38,744 nt of DNA, taken from positions 1 through 38,744 of the forward strand of contig JAFGJG010000087.1 of the NCBI GenBank assembly GCA_016929195.1, given 5' to 3'. Position 1 is the first letter of the stretch, and each line of letters opens with the position of its first letter. Position numbers and translations under genes: made by a program. The notes below the pieces were generated by a model, which was not told where the DNA came from, did not search any database, and was given only the letters and a program-made list of their open reading frames with translations. Below are positions 16,019 to 24,610 of the stretch, piece by piece. The stretch is from Thermoleophilaceae bacterium (lineage in GTDB: Bacteria > Actinomycetota > Thermoleophilia > Solirubrobacterales > Thermoleophilaceae).

Positions 16019-16791
16019 CCGGCCGCCGCGAAGGACGCCCCCGGATGGGTGTGCCGGACGCCGGTGGTCGTGAGCAGGACCGGGCAGGGCGCGGAGCGGA
16101 TCACCGCGAGCGCCGCTGCGCCCGGGCGCACGCCGGGCACCGGCCGAGCTCCCGGCGAGGCCATGACCAGCAGGTCCACGCCCTTGCGCAGCTCGTCGAG
16201 AAGGGCGGTCCCGCGCGTGCCGGGCACGAGACGCCCCTCGGCCTCCACGCCGCGCGGCACGGCGGCCAGCGCATGGTCGAGCACGTGCGCGTACGCGTCC
16301 TGGTGGTGGCGCTCCACGTCGGCATGCCCGTAGCCGGCCTCGACGCCGGCGTGGAGCGCCCACGAGGCGAGCGGCGGCACGAGGCAGAGCAGCCGCATGT
16401 CGGCGCCGAGCCCCTGTGCGAGCGGTGCTCCCTCCTGGACGCCGTGCGAGGCCTGCTCAGCGTCTTCGAACGCGACGGCCACCAACCGCGGACGCACGGC
16501 CACGTGGCGGAAGCCGCGCGGCGCCACCGCGACCGGGCAGTGGCAGCCGAACAGCAGCCCGCGGCCCACCGGGCCGGTCAGGATCGTCCCTGGGTCGGCA
16601 TTGCTCGAGGAGCCGAGCACGAACAGGTCGGCCCCGGACTCGCGCACCAGGGCGGCGAGCGCCTTCGGGCCGCCGGGCGGCGCGCGCAGCTCCGTGACCA
16701 CCCCGTCCGGGTCCCTCAGGAGGCCCGCCAGCGCGACCGCGTCGCGGGCCTCGTCGGTCCCGTCGAAGGCGACGATGACGTTGCGGTACAC
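16015..16791 (-). CDS. Universal stress protein, divergent tandem-domain type
   Basis: A 258-residue protein of two Usp-like domains. It opens with VIVAFDGTDEARDAVALA, typical of domain 1, but that domain is about 50 residues short and its nucleotide loop (VLGSSSNADPGTILTGPV) departs from G-x2-G-x9-G-S/T. Domain 2 also lacks it (MASPGARPVPGVRPGAAAL). ATP binding is therefore doubtful, in contrast to the other three USPs in the window. GTG 16791 lies 13 bases after the GAPDH stop, so the two genes are probably co-transcribed. The 3' end overlaps the NRAMP gene at CTAG. Its function is unknown; USPs are linked to stress and dormancy. Confidence 0.8.
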   Translation of the reverse strand: MYRNVIVAFDGTDEARDAVALAGLLRDPDGVVTELRAPPGGPKALAALVRESGADLFVLGSSSNADPGTILTGPVGRGLLFGCHCPVAVAPRGFRHVAVRPRLVAVAFEDAEQASHGVQEGAPLAQGLGADMRLLCLVPPLASWALHAGVEAGYGHADVERHHQDAYAHVLDHALAAVPRGVEAEGRLVPGTRGTALLDELRKGVDLLVMASPGARPVPGVRPGAAALAVIRSAPCPVLLTTTGVRHTHPGASFAAAG

Positions 16792-16804
16792 GCCCCGGTC
16801 CTCT

Positions 16805-17839
16805 CTAGGAAGCCGCTCCGACCGGCAGCATGACCCGCTCCGCGAGCTCCACGAGCCGCGTGGAGTAGCCCCACTCGTTGTCGTACCAGGCCACCACCTT
16901 GACCTGCGTGCCGTCCACGACGCTCGTGAGCGGCGCGTCGAACACGGACGAGTAGGAAGAGCCGACGATGTCGGTGGCCACGAGCGGCTCCTCGCTGTAC
17001 TCGAGGATGCCCTCCAGGGGCCCGCTGTCCGCCCGGTCGCGGAACGCGGCGTTCACCTCGTCGACGCTCGTCTCGCGCTCGGCCTCGACCGTGAGGTCCA
17101 CGAGCGAGCCGGTCGGGAGCGGGACGCGGACCGCGTAGCCGTGGAGGCGGCCCTGGAGCTCGGGGATCACGCGGCCGACGGCCTTGGCGGCGCCGGTCGA
17201 GGTCGGCACGATGTTGATCGCGCCGGCCCGCGCCCGGCGAAGGTCCTTGTGCGGCCCGTCGAGCAGGTTCTGGTCGGCCGTGTAGGCGTGGACCGTGGTC
17301 ATCAGCCCGTGCCGGATGCCGACGGCCTCGTGCAGCACCTTGGCGACCGGCGCCAGGCAGTTCGTCGTGCACGACGCGTTGGTGACGATGTGGTGGCGGT
17401 CCGCGTCGTACACCTCGTCGAAGTTCACGCCCAGCACGAGATCGGCGTCGACCGGCTCGCTGCCCTTGGAGGGGGCCGAGATGATCACCTTGCGAGCGCC
17501 CGCCCGCAGGTGCTTCCCCGCGCCGTCGCGCGTGCGGAAGCGCCCGGTGGACTCGATCGCGACCTCGACGCCGAGCTCGTCCCACGGGAGCCGCTCGGGG
17601 TCGGCCGCCGAGAAGACCGGAATCTCCACGCCGTCGATCTCGAGCGCGTCCTCGGAGTGGCCCACGTCGCCGGGGAAGCGGCCGTAGACGGAGTCGTGCT
17701 TCAGCAGCGCCGCCAGGGTGGCCGGTTCCGCGACGTCGTTGATCGCGGCGACCTCGATCGCCGCGCCGCTCTCGTGAGCAGACCGCAGGAAGGCTCTCCC
17801 GACGCGGCCGAAGCCGTTGATTGCGACGCGAACTGACAC
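16805..17839 (-). CDS. gap: Glyceraldehyde-3-phosphate dehydrogenase, type I
   Basis: A 344-residue NAD(P)-dependent GAPDH. INGFGRVGR starts the Rossmann fold, NASCTTNCLAP carries the catalytic cysteine, VHAYTADQNLLDGPH and NIVPTSTGAAKAVG are active-site segments, and WYDNEWGYSTR closes the C-terminus. The start is GTG 17839, with a strong AGGAGG ribosome-binding site at 17854-17849 (9 bases away), unlike the leaderless genes around it. It is flanked on both sides by USP genes in the same direction, not by pgk or tpi, so it may be a stress-specific isozyme rather than the housekeeping copy. It has its own promoter at 17871-17900. Confidence 0.95.
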   Translation of the reverse strand: MSVRVAINGFGRVGRAFLRSAHESGAAIEVAAINDVAEPATLAALLKHDSVYGRFPGDVGHSEDALEIDGVEIPVFSAADPERLPWDELGVEVAIESTGRFRTRDGAGKHLRAGARKVIISAPSKGSEPVDADLVLGVNFDEVYDADRHHIVTNASCTTNCLAPVAKVLHEAVGIRHGLMTTVHAYTADQNLLDGPHKDLRRARAGAINIVPTSTGAAKAVGRVIPELQGRLHGYAVRVPLPTGSLVDLTVEAERETSVDEVNAAFRDRADSGPLEGILEYSEEPLVATDIVGSSYSSVFDAPLTSVVDGTQVKVVAWYDNEWGYSTRLVELAERVMLPVGAAS

Positions 17840-17848
17840 TTTTCTCTT

Positions 17849-17900
17849 CCTCCTGTTCGTTTCCAGGGGGACCGTAGGCGCGACCGGGCGCCCGGCCATC
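17849..17900 (-). promoter_or_regulatory. GAPDH promoter with palindromic spacer and SD
   Basis: On the minus strand GATGGC (17900-17895), an 18-base spacer and TACGGT (17876-17871) repeat the promoter layout seen before the CBS genes. A perfect 12-base palindrome, CCGGGCGCCCGG at 17884-17895, overlaps the spacer and the edge of the -35-like hexamer. The predicted leader is about 25 bases with AGGAGG at 17854-17849. Palindrome function as an operator is inference. Confidence 0.5.
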
Positions 17901-17909
17901 GGGGCCCGT

Positions 17910-17926
17910 CCGCGGGCTCGCCGCGG
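17910..17926 (-). terminator. Possible terminator hairpin after USP gene
   Basis: CCGCGG, a 5-base loop, CCGCGG gives a 6-base-pair GC-only stem about 18 bases after the USP stop and just upstream of the GAPDH promoter. There is no U tract, so it may merely attenuate or be incidental in GC-rich DNA. Confidence 0.3.
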
Positions 17927-17943
17927 AAAACCCGCAGTCGGAG

Positions 17944-18810
17944 TCAGGCGTTCTGGGAGCCCGGCCGCGCGCGCGGGAAGACCAGCACCGGACACGGGGC
18001 GCGGCGCACGATCTCCTCGGTGACCGAGCCGAGCATGACGCCCATGATGGACCCGTAGCCACGAGAGCCGAGGACGAGCACGTCCACGCCCTGCTGGGCG
18101 CCGGCGATCAGCTGGCTCAACGGGTTGCCGGTCAGCGCCTGGGGCAGCGCGCGGACCTCCGGGGGGCAGCGGTCGACCGCCGCGTGGAGCTCCTGCTGCA
18201 TGACGTCGCGCCGCGTGGGCTCGCGCGAGACCCGTCCGGAGCCGACGGTGCGGTCGGGTCCGACGGCGGAGGGGATCACGGTCATGACCCGCATGGTCGC
18301 CTCGGCGTCCAGGGCGAGCTCGATGGCGCGGTCCAGCGCGGCCTCCGACTCGGGAGTGCCGTTGTAGCCGACCCCGATCACCCGCAGCCTGTCGGCGCCG
18401 CCGTCGCGGTAGCCGCGCGGGGCCACGGCCACCTCGCAGGGCGCCCCGTGCAGCAACGCGCGGCCCACGCTTCCGGCCAGCACGGCGCCGAGCCCGGCGC
18501 GGTGCGAGGAGCCGACCACGAGCAGGTTCGCCGACTCGGCCTCCGCGAGCTCGAACAGGCCGCGCCCCGGCGAGCCGGCCACGATCGCGCGCGTGTCGAC
18601 GTCCTCGCCGGCGAGCTCCGCGAGCGTCTGCTCCGCCTGCTCCTCCAGCCGCTCACGAAGCCCCGGACGGTCACGGGCCAGGTGCGGGAGCGGCGCGACG
18701 CAGGCCGCGAGCAGCCGTGCCCGCCCGCCGCCGGCCAGCACGCGCGCGAGCGCCAGCGCGTCGGCGCCCTCGTCGCTGCCGTCATAGCCGATGAGGATCG
18801 TGTCCCACAC
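17944..18810 (-). CDS. Universal stress protein, tandem Usp domains
   Basis: A 288-residue protein with two Usp domains. Domain 1 begins TILIGYDGSDEGADALALA and carries VGSSHRAGLGAVLAGSV; domain 2 has the full nucleotide-binding loop GSRGYGSIMGVMLGSV, which satisfies G-x2-G-x9-G-S. This points to an ATP-binding USP like mycobacterial Rv2623. GTG 18810 is chosen from the conserved TILIGYD start and from a TAAGCT -10-like hexamer 8 bases upstream; the frame is open far beyond this but only as shadow of the divergent USP gene. The divergent USP at 18850 begins only 39 bases away. No ribosome-binding site is visible. Confidence 0.9.
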   Translation of the reverse strand: MWDTILIGYDGSDEGADALALARVLAGGGRARLLAACVAPLPHLARDRPGLRERLEEQAEQTLAELAGEDVDTRAIVAGSPGRGLFELAEAESANLLVVGSSHRAGLGAVLAGSVGRALLHGAPCEVAVAPRGYRDGGADRLRVIGVGYNGTPESEAALDRAIELALDAEATMRVMTVIPSAVGPDRTVGSGRVSREPTRRDVMQQELHAAVDRCPPEVRALPQALTGNPLSQLIAGAQQGVDVLVLGSRGYGSIMGVMLGSVTEEIVRRAPCPVLVFPRARPGSQNA

Positions 18811-18849
18811 GGCCGCGCAGCTTACGTGTCGCCGCGTTAGCCTCGGCGC
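18811..18849. promoter_or_regulatory. Compact divergent USP promoters
   Basis: The 39 bases between two divergent USP genes hold a plus-strand TAGCCT at 18838-18843, 6 bases before ATG 18850, and a minus-strand TAAGCT at 18824-18819, 8 bases before GTG 18810. Both genes should give leaderless mRNAs, and each -35 region must lie close to or inside the opposing -10. Neither has the GATGSS element. Confidence 0.5.
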
Positions 18850-19722
18850 ATGAGCGACGACACTCGACCGGTCGTGGTCGGGCACGACGACGATCCGACG
18901 ACGGCGGACGCCCTTGCGCTCGGCACCGCGCTTGCGGCGGCGATCGGCGCGCCGCTGGTCCTCGCCAGGGTCGTTCCGGAGGACGACGATGACTCCGCCG
19001 CCGCGGCCGCCGAGGGTCTCGCCGCCGTTCCCGGGGAGCACGAGGCCCGTGTCGTTCGGGCGGCGTCCCCGGCGGCCGGCCTCTACGAGCTCGCCGAGGA
19101 GCTCCGGCCCGAGGTCGTCGTGGTCGGCTCGCACAGGCGCGGGACGGTCGGCCGGCTGCTCGCGGGCAGCGTCGGCGAGCGGCTCGTGCAGGGCGCCCCC
19201 TGTCCGGTGGCGGTGCCGCCGCGCGGCTACTCCGAGGCCGGGCCGGCCGAGCTGCGTGTGGTGTGCGTCGGGTTCGACGGCGAGCCCGAGTCCTGGTCCG
19301 CGCTCCAGCACGGCGCCCGAGTGGCCGCGGCGGCCGGCGCCCGGCTCCGGATCGTGTGCGCCGCGCAGCCGCCCACGCCCTGGCCCACGGCCACGCCGCT
19401 CCTCCAGGAGATCGTCGCGGAGCAGCGCGCCGCCGCCGAGCGCAGGGTCGCGCAGGCGGTCGCGAGCGTGTCGGAGCGCCTGGAGCCGGAGGGCCGGACG
19501 CCGGACCTCGAGCCGCTCCCGGCCCTCGAGGCCGAGTCGAAGGGCGACGTGGACCTGCTGGTGCTCGGCTCGCGCGGCTACGGGCCGCTTCACCGGGTGC
19601 TCACGGGCAGCGTGTCCGCGCCCCTGCTGCGCTCCGCGGCGTGCCCCGTGATCGTCGTGCCGCGCTCGGTCGAGTTCGATCCGGGCGCGACGGGTCTCGC
19701 CGGGTCCGACGAGCTCAGCTGA
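18850..19722 (+). CDS. Universal stress protein, tandem Usp domains
   Basis: A 290-residue protein with two Usp domains. Domain 1 (VVVGHDDDPTTADALALG) ends with VVGSHRRGTVGRLLAGSV; domain 2 contains GSRGYGPLHRVLTGSV, a complete G-x2-G-x9-G-S loop, so nucleotide binding is likely at least in domain 2. ATG 18850 is placed 6 bases after TAGCCT and no ribosome-binding site precedes it, consistent with leaderless translation. It is divergent from the USP at 17944. Its 3' end overlaps by 8 bases the convergent small membrane-protein gene at 19715. Confidence 0.9.
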   Translation: MSDDTRPVVVGHDDDPTTADALALGTALAAAIGAPLVLARVVPEDDDDSAAAAAEGLAAVPGEHEARVVRAASPAAGLYELAEELRPEVVVVGSHRRGTVGRLLAGSVGERLVQGAPCPVAVPPRGYSEAGPAELRVVCVGFDGEPESWSALQHGARVAAAAGARLRIVCAAQPPTPWPTATPLLQEIVAEQRAAAERRVAQAVASVSERLEPEGRTPDLEPLPALEAESKGDVDLLVLGSRGYGPLHRVLTGSVSAPLLRSAACPVIVVPRSVEFDPGATGLAGSDELS

Positions 19723-19879
19723 CCTCGCCGCGCTGCGGCAGCCCGCCGGCGCGCGACAGATCGAGCGCAACGGCGAGGATCAGGGTCGCGAGCCAGGCGT
19801 TGACGGGATCCGCGTGGAGCGGCTCGCTCCCGCCCACGTTGTCGGCGATCAGCCAGATGACGAACCAGACGATCGTCAT
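19715..19879 (-). CDS. 54-residue membrane hairpin protein after P-type ATPase
   Basis: A small open frame of 54 codons plus stop. The product starts [17 protein letters not shown], a hydrophobic segment, continues through a short polar turn (SEPLHADP), and has a second hydrophobic segment [16 protein letters not shown] before a polar tail ending GEVS. A strong AAGGAGG ribosome-binding site at 19892-19886 sits 6 bases before ATG 19879. The ATG overlaps the stop of the cation ATPase gene (ATGA). Both features argue strongly for real, coupled translation. By analogy with KdpF or other small regulatory subunits it may modulate or stabilise the ATPase, but no family could be named. The 3' end overlaps the convergent USP gene by 8 bases. 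Confidence 0.75.
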   Translation of the reverse strand: MTIVWFVIWLIADNVGGSEPLHADPVNAWLATLILAVALDLSRAGGLPQRGEVS

Positions 19880-22635
19880 GTCGTGCCTCCTTGGTCGGGG
19901 TCGGGGCCGGGGGTTTCACCGGATCGGCGCAGCCACGCCCTCCGCAGCTCGTCGGAGCCCCAGACGATGAACGGGAACGTGGTGAGGATGACCAGCTCGG
20001 GGACGCCGAGCGCGGCCGTGTGGAAGAGGTCCTGGAGCGGGGGCAGGTAGACGATCGCGGCCGCGAACGCCAGCTCGAACGCGATGCCCCAGAGCAGCAG
20101 CGGGTTCGACAGCACGCCGATCGACCGCAGCGACGCGCTGCTCGTCCGGGCGGCGAACGCCGTCCCGACCTGGCAGGCGGTGATCCCGGCGAACGTCATG
20201 GCGGTCGCCGCCAGGTAGTCCGAGTGAAGCGCCGTCCCGGCGCCGACGTCGTCGCCGGGCGACCATCCCGCCGACAGGAGGACGTACAGGAAGCCCCCGG
20301 TGACGAGCAGGGCCTCGAGCAGGCCCAGCCAGAGCCATGCGCGCCTGAGCATGGGCCCGTCGATGATGCCTCGCTCCCGAGCGCGCGGGCGGCGGCTCAT
20401 GATCCCAGGCTCCGCCGGCTCCCTCCCAAGGGCGAGCGCCGGCAGCGTCTCCGTGCCGAGATCGATCGCGAGGATCTGGAGCGCCGTGAGCGGCAGCGGG
20501 ATCGCGCCGCCGGACAGGGCGAAGAGCAGGAACGGCACGACCTCCGGGGTCGCGTGGGCGAAGATGTAGGTGACGAACTTCCGGATGTTGTCGTAGACCA
20601 CGCGGCCCTCCTCGACCGCCGCGACGATCGAGGCGAAGCTGTCGTCCGTGAGCACCATGGTCGCCGCCTCGCGAGCCACGTCGGTGCCGGACGCGCCCAT
20701 CGCCACGCCGATGTCGGCCCGGCGCAGCGCGGGGGCGTCGTTGACGCCGTCGCCCGTCATCGCCACCGTGTGACCCGCCGCGCGCAGGGCGTCCACCACG
20801 TGGAGCTTCGTCTCGGGGTTGCTCCGCGCGACGATCAGCTGCGGCGCGTCGCGCAGCAGGGCGTCAAGGTCGGCCTCCGGGAGCGCGTCGAGCTCCGGGC
20901 CGGTGACCACCGTGCCGGCGCCGTCCACGATCCCCACGCGGCGGGCGATCGCCTCCGCGGTGAGCGCGTGGTCGCCGGTGACCACGACGATCCTGATCCC
21001 CGCGCGGTGGCAGCTCTCGACGGCGTCGGCCACGCCCGGCCGCGGCGGGTCCTCGAGCGCGGCGAGGCCCACGAACACGAGCTGCGACTCGGCGGCGTCG
21101 CGCTCCGCGGTCACCTCCCCGTCGGTCACGCGGCGCTCGGCGAAGCCGAGCACGCGCAGTCCCTGGGAGGCGTAGCGCTCGAACGCGTCCTGCACCGCTC
21201 GGCGGTCGTCCGGCCCGAGCGGGCGGTCCCCGCCGGCGCCGCGGACCTGCGCGCAGCGCTCGAGCAGCTCGAGCGGAGCCCCCTTCGCGTGATACCACCG
21301 CGAGCCGCCCGGCTCGCGGTCCAGAGTGGTCATCCGCTTGAGGCGCGCGTCGAAGTGGTAGAGCCGCTCGCGGCGGTCGTCGCGCTCCGACTGCGCGGCC
21401 TCGGCGTCCTCGCCGAGGGCGGCCGCGGCGAGCAGCAGCGCGCTCTCGCTCGGGTCGCCGCCGCGCTCCCAGCCGTCAGCGGCCCGCCTCGCGCGGGCGT
21501 TGTTGCAGCGAACGGCCGTGCGCAGCAGCCCGGAGAACGGCTCGCCGGGAGCCTCGGTCCCGCCGGGCTCGAGCTCGCGCCCGTCGGCCCACAGGAACCT
21601 GACCGACATGCGTCCCTCCGTCAGCGTCCCGGTCTTGTCCGTGCAGATCACGTCGGTCGAGCCGAGCGTCTCCACGGCGGTCAGGCGCTTGACGAGCGCG
21701 CGCCGGCGCGCCATGCGCCGCACCCCGACTGCAAGGGCGAGCGTGATGATGGGCAGCAGCCCCTCGGGCACGTTCGCAACCAGCAGGCCGATCGCGAAGA
21801 TGAGCGCGTCGTTCAGCGGCAGGCCGGCGACGAGCGTCCCGATGAGCAGGAACACGATCCCGGCGAGCACCGCGACCGCGGCGATCAGCCGGGCGGCCCG
21901 GTTCACCTGGACCTGGAGCGGGCTCAGCTCCCTTTCGACGCGCTGGGAGAGGGCGGCGATCCGCCCGAGCTGCGTGCCCATGCCGGTCGCGTAGACCACG
22001 CCCTCGGCCTCGCCGGCCGTGCAGAGGGTCCCGCCGAACACGAGGTCGTCCGCCTCGAGCACCGCATCGGCGCTGCGCGAGCGGACCGACGTCCGGGCGA
22101 CCGGCTGGGACTCCCCGGTGAGCGGCGACATGTCCACCTCGACGGCGCCGTCCACCAGCCGCGCGTCGGCCGAGAGCCGGTCGCCCTCAGAGATCAGCAC
22201 CAGGTCGCCCGGCACGAGCTCGGTGGCGGCGATCTCGGTGACCTCGCCGCCGCGCCGGACGCGCGCGTGGGGTGGGAGGAACTCCTGGAGCGCCTCCGTG
22301 GCGCGCTCCGCCTGCAGTTCCTGGGCGAACGCGAAGACGGCGTTCAGGACGATCACGGCGACGATCGCGATGGCGAGCGGCACGAGGCCCCCGATGACCG
22401 CCAGCAGGGACGCCGCCCAGAGCAGGAGTGCGAGCGGGTGGGTGAACTGAACGGCCAGCTCGCGCACGCGGCTCGCCTCCTCGCGCCGCTCGATCGCGTT
22501 GGGGCCGTGCTGCTCCAGCCGCCGCGCCGCCTCGCGCGACGCCAGGCCGCCGCGCGAGGTCCCGAGATCCCGGAGCAGGAGCTCGAGCGCCTCCTCGGGA
22601 TCGGGGCCCGGCTGGGAGGACCGGTCGGTGATCAC
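19876..22635 (-). CDS. P2-type cation-transporting ATPase (CtpF-like)
   Basis: A 919-residue P-type ATPase. It has an N-terminal cation-ATPase domain ([19 protein letters not shown]), the actuator loop PLTGES, phosphorylated D333 in CTDKTGTLT, and the hinge [11 protein letters not shown]. The TM4 ion-site motif reads ANVPEGLLP, and TM6 [14 protein letters not shown]; these resemble the Na+/K+-type (P2C) branch more than SERCA (IPEGLP). The ion may be Ca2+, Na+ or another cation and cannot be fixed from this. Mycobacterial CtpF (Rv1997) is the DosR-regulated counterpart by context. GTG 22635 overlaps the upstream ArsA-like stop (GTGA); the long open frame beyond it is shadow. A small membrane-protein gene is coupled to its stop. 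Confidence 0.93.
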   Translation of the reverse strand: MITDRSSQPGPDPEEALELLLRDLGTSRGGLASREAARRLEQHGPNAIERREEASRVRELAVQFTHPLALLLWAASLLAVIGGLVPLAIAIVAVIVLNAVFAFAQELQAERATEALQEFLPPHARVRRGGEVTEIAATELVPGDLVLISEGDRLSADARLVDGAVEVDMSPLTGESQPVARTSVRSRSADAVLEADDLVFGGTLCTAGEAEGVVYATGMGTQLGRIAALSQRVERELSPLQVQVNRAARLIAAVAVLAGIVFLLIGTLVAGLPLNDALIFAIGLLVANVPEGLLPIITLALAVGVRRMARRRALVKRLTAVETLGSTDVICTDKTGTLTEGRMSVRFLWADGRELEPGGTEAPGEPFSGLLRTAVRCNNARARRAADGWERGGDPSESALLLAAAALGEDAEAAQSERDDRRERLYHFDARLKRMTTLDREPGGSRWYHAKGAPLELLERCAQVRGAGGDRPLGPDDRRAVQDAFERYASQGLRVLGFAERRVTDGEVTAERDAAESQLVFVGLAALEDPPRPGVADAVESCHRAGIRIVVVTGDHALTAEAIARRVGIVDGAGTVVTGPELDALPEADLDALLRDAPQLIVARSNPETKLHVVDALRAAGHTVAMTGDGVNDAPALRRADIGVAMGASGTDVAREAATMVLTDDSFASIVAAVEEGRVVYDNIRKFVTYIFAHATPEVVPFLLFALSGGAIPLPLTALQILAIDLGTETLPALALGREPAEPGIMSRRPRARERGIIDGPMLRRAWLWLGLLEALLVTGGFLYVLLSAGWSPGDDVGAGTALHSDYLAATAMTFAGITACQVGTAFAARTSSASLRSIGVLSNPLLLWGIAFELAFAAAIVYLPPLQDLFHTAALGVPELVILTTFPFIVWGSDELRRAWLRRSGETPGPDPDQGGTT

Positions 22636-23702
22636 GCCGCGCCGCCGAAGAGGTGGGGCTCGAGCGCGCGGAGGCCGTCGAGGTCGTGGACGTCGCGGTC
22701 GAGCTCGGGGATCTGGATCATGGGCCGCCCGCTCAGGAGCCGCCGGAGCGCCGCGAGCGTGCGCCGGTCCCGCTCGGAGAGCCTGCGCTGGTCGCCGAGG
22801 TCGGCCTCCACCCTGCGCGCCAGCTCCTCGCCCAGCGGCCCCGCGAGCCCGGCGGCCGTGGCCTCGGCCGGAATCGCGTGGACCCGGTTGGCGACCACGC
22901 CGCCGAACGGCATGCCCGCCTCGTCGAGCCGCTCGCGGAAGAAGATCGCCTCCTCCACGGCGTCGCGCCGCGGAGCCGTGACCAGGACGAACGAGGTGTC
23001 GTCCCCGGCGAGCAGGCGGTCGACGGCGTCCGCGCGCCGGCGGAAGCCCTCCGACATCGTGCCGAAGCTGGTGAAGAACTCGGACAGGTCCTGGAGCAGG
23101 CGCACGCCGGTCGCCCGTTCGAGCGCGGACAGCGCGAGGCCGCCGCCGCGGCCGAACAGCCTCATCCCGAAGCGGGTCGGCGCGGTGAGGACCCGAAACG
23201 TGCGCGAGTCGATGAACGCGGTGAGATCGGCGGGGGCGTCCAGGAAGTCGAGCGCGCTGCGCGTGGGCGGCGTGTCGAGCACCAGCAGGTCGAAGCCGCC
23301 CTCGTGGTGCAGGTCGTAGAGCTTCTCCATCGCCATGTACTCCTGCGAGCCCGCGACGGCGCGCGACAGCTCCTGGTAGATCCGGTTGCCGAGCACGGCG
23401 TCGCGCGTCGCCGCATCCGGGGCGTGCAGCTCGACGAGCTCGTCGAAGGTTCGCTTGGCGTCGAGCGTCAGCGCCCAGAGCTCGCCCTCCGCGCCGGCGT
23501 CGACCAGGCGCGCCTCGTTGCCGAGCTCTGTCAGCCCGAGCGCGTCGGCCAGCCGACGCGCGGGATCGATCGTGAGGACGGCCACCCTGCGCCCGCGCGC
23601 GGCCATGCCGAGGCCGATCGCCGCGGCCGTGGTCGTCTTCCCGACGCCTCCGGAGCCCGCGCAGATGCAGACCGTCCGCCCGTCGAGGACCCGCTCGATC
23701 AC
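22632..23702 (-). CDS. ArsA/Get3-like ATPase, second of tandem pair
   Basis: A 356-residue SIMIBI-class ATPase. The deviant Walker [11 protein letters not shown] is at residues 17-26, [13 protein letters not shown] is the switch region, and [19 protein letters not shown] holds Walker B and A-loop features of ArsA/Get3. The ArsA arsenite-binding cysteines are not apparent, so arsenite efflux is unlikely. Tandem ArsA-like pairs are common in actinobacteria; the Mycobacterium tuberculosis pair Rv3679-Rv3680 is proposed to be a Get3-like system. GTG 23702 overlaps the stop of the first copy and its own stop overlaps the ATPase start, so all are translationally coupled. Confidence 0.88.
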   Translation of the reverse strand: MIERVLDGRTVCICAGSGGVGKTTTAAAIGLGMAARGRRVAVLTIDPARRLADALGLTELGNEARLVDAGAEGELWALTLDAKRTFDELVELHAPDAATRDAVLGNRIYQELSRAVAGSQEYMAMEKLYDLHHEGGFDLLVLDTPPTRSALDFLDAPADLTAFIDSRTFRVLTAPTRFGMRLFGRGGGLALSALERATGVRLLQDLSEFFTSFGTMSEGFRRRADAVDRLLAGDDTSFVLVTAPRRDAVEEAIFFRERLDEAGMPFGGVVANRVHAIPAEATAAGLAGPLGEELARRVEADLGDQRRLSERDRRTLAALRRLLSGRPMIQIPELDRDVHDLDGLRALEPHLFGGAA

Positions 23703-24598
23703 GCGGCCGCCTCCGCGAGCCGGTCGGCGAGGACCTCGAGCTCCGCCATCCGCAGCTCGGGCTCGAACAGGAACGGCAGCGTCGCCACTCGAGCGGCGAC
23801 ACCCGCGCGCAGGCGTTTCGCCTCTCGATGCTGGTCGCGCGAGCGCTCGTGTCCCGCGAGCGCGACCCGCACCGCGGCGCGCTCGCCGCCCGGCAGCGAC
23901 TCCTCGAGGCCGCGCATCAGCGCGGCCTCCTCCTCGCGGTAGCGGCGCGGCAGCATTCCGTTCAGCGCCACGAGCTCGAGCGACGCGCCGAGGGAGGCCA
24001 GGCTCGCCGCGAGCTGGATGGTCTCGTTGACCGGCATCTCCTCCGGAAGCGCGACCGCGACCACCGCCGTCCGCGCCCGATCCACGAGGAAGTCCTCGAT
24101 CAGCAGCGAGCGGCTGTGGACGGGCCCGGCGCGCGCGACGCCGGCGTACGTGTGCGGCGCCTCGAGCAGGGCGAGCGCCTGGCCGGTCGAGGGCCCGTCC
24201 ACGATCGCCAGCTCGTAGGCGGCGCGCCCGGGCTCTCCGCCGTCCACGAGGTCCCACACCTTTCCGATCGTCAGGAGCTCCGACAGGCCCGGCGCCGCCG
24301 CCGTGAGCAGGTCGAACGCACGGCTCCGGCCGAGGATCCCCGCGAGCGCCCCCGAGCGCAGCTCGCGGCGCAGCCAGTCGCGGCGGGCCGTCTCGGCGTC
24401 GATCGAGATCAGGTCGGGCCCTCCGCCGCCGTGCCCGGGGAGCACCCCGGCCAGCCGCTGCTGCCCGCTCAGCTCGCAGACCACGGCACGGCGCCCGGCG
24501 CGCGCCGCGAGCAGCCCCAGCGCCGCCGCGACGACGGTCTTGCCCACGCCCCCCTTGCCCGTGACGAACACGAGCCGCCTGTCGAGCAGCGTCGCCAT
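23699..24598 (-). CDS. ArsA/Get3-like ATPase, first of tandem pair
   Basis: A 299-residue ATPase with Walker [11 protein letters not shown] near residues 14-23, [10 protein letters not shown] in place of the usual TDPA switch, and [18 protein letters not shown] as the Walker B/A-loop region. The changed switch residues suggest it is the diverged partner of a heterodimer with the second copy. ATG 24598 follows the HAD gene stop by 12 bases. Such pairs probably handle membrane or envelope proteins in an ATP-dependent way. In this operon they sit between a phospholipid acyltransferase/phosphatase and a membrane pump. Confidence 0.87.
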   Translation of the reverse strand: MATLLDRRLVFVTGKGGVGKTVVAAALGLLAARAGRRAVVCELSGQQRLAGVLPGHGGGGPDLISIDAETARRDWLRRELRSGALAGILGRSRAFDLLTAAAPGLSELLTIGKVWDLVDGGEPGRAAYELAIVDGPSTGQALALLEAPHTYAGVARAGPVHSRSLLIEDFLVDRARTAVVAVALPEEMPVNETIQLAASLASLGASLELVALNGMLPRRYREEEAALMRGLEESLPGGERAAVRVALAGHERSRDQHREAKRLRAGVAARVATLPFLFEPELRMAELEVLADRLAEAAA

Positions 24599-24610
24599 CG
24601 CAGGGGTTCG

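Noticed and set aside
19891-23319. A 1142-codon plus-strand open frame antisense to the P-type ATPase and ArsA gene
   Set aside because: Low-complexity composition rich in Arg, Gly, Asp and His, no motifs, and the opposite strand carries a complete P-type ATPase with all signatures.
22632-24598. Arsenite resistance operon (arsA-like genes)
   Set aside because: The ArsA arsenite-binding cysteines are not seen and there is no ArsB, ArsD or ArsR; the Get3-like reading is better.
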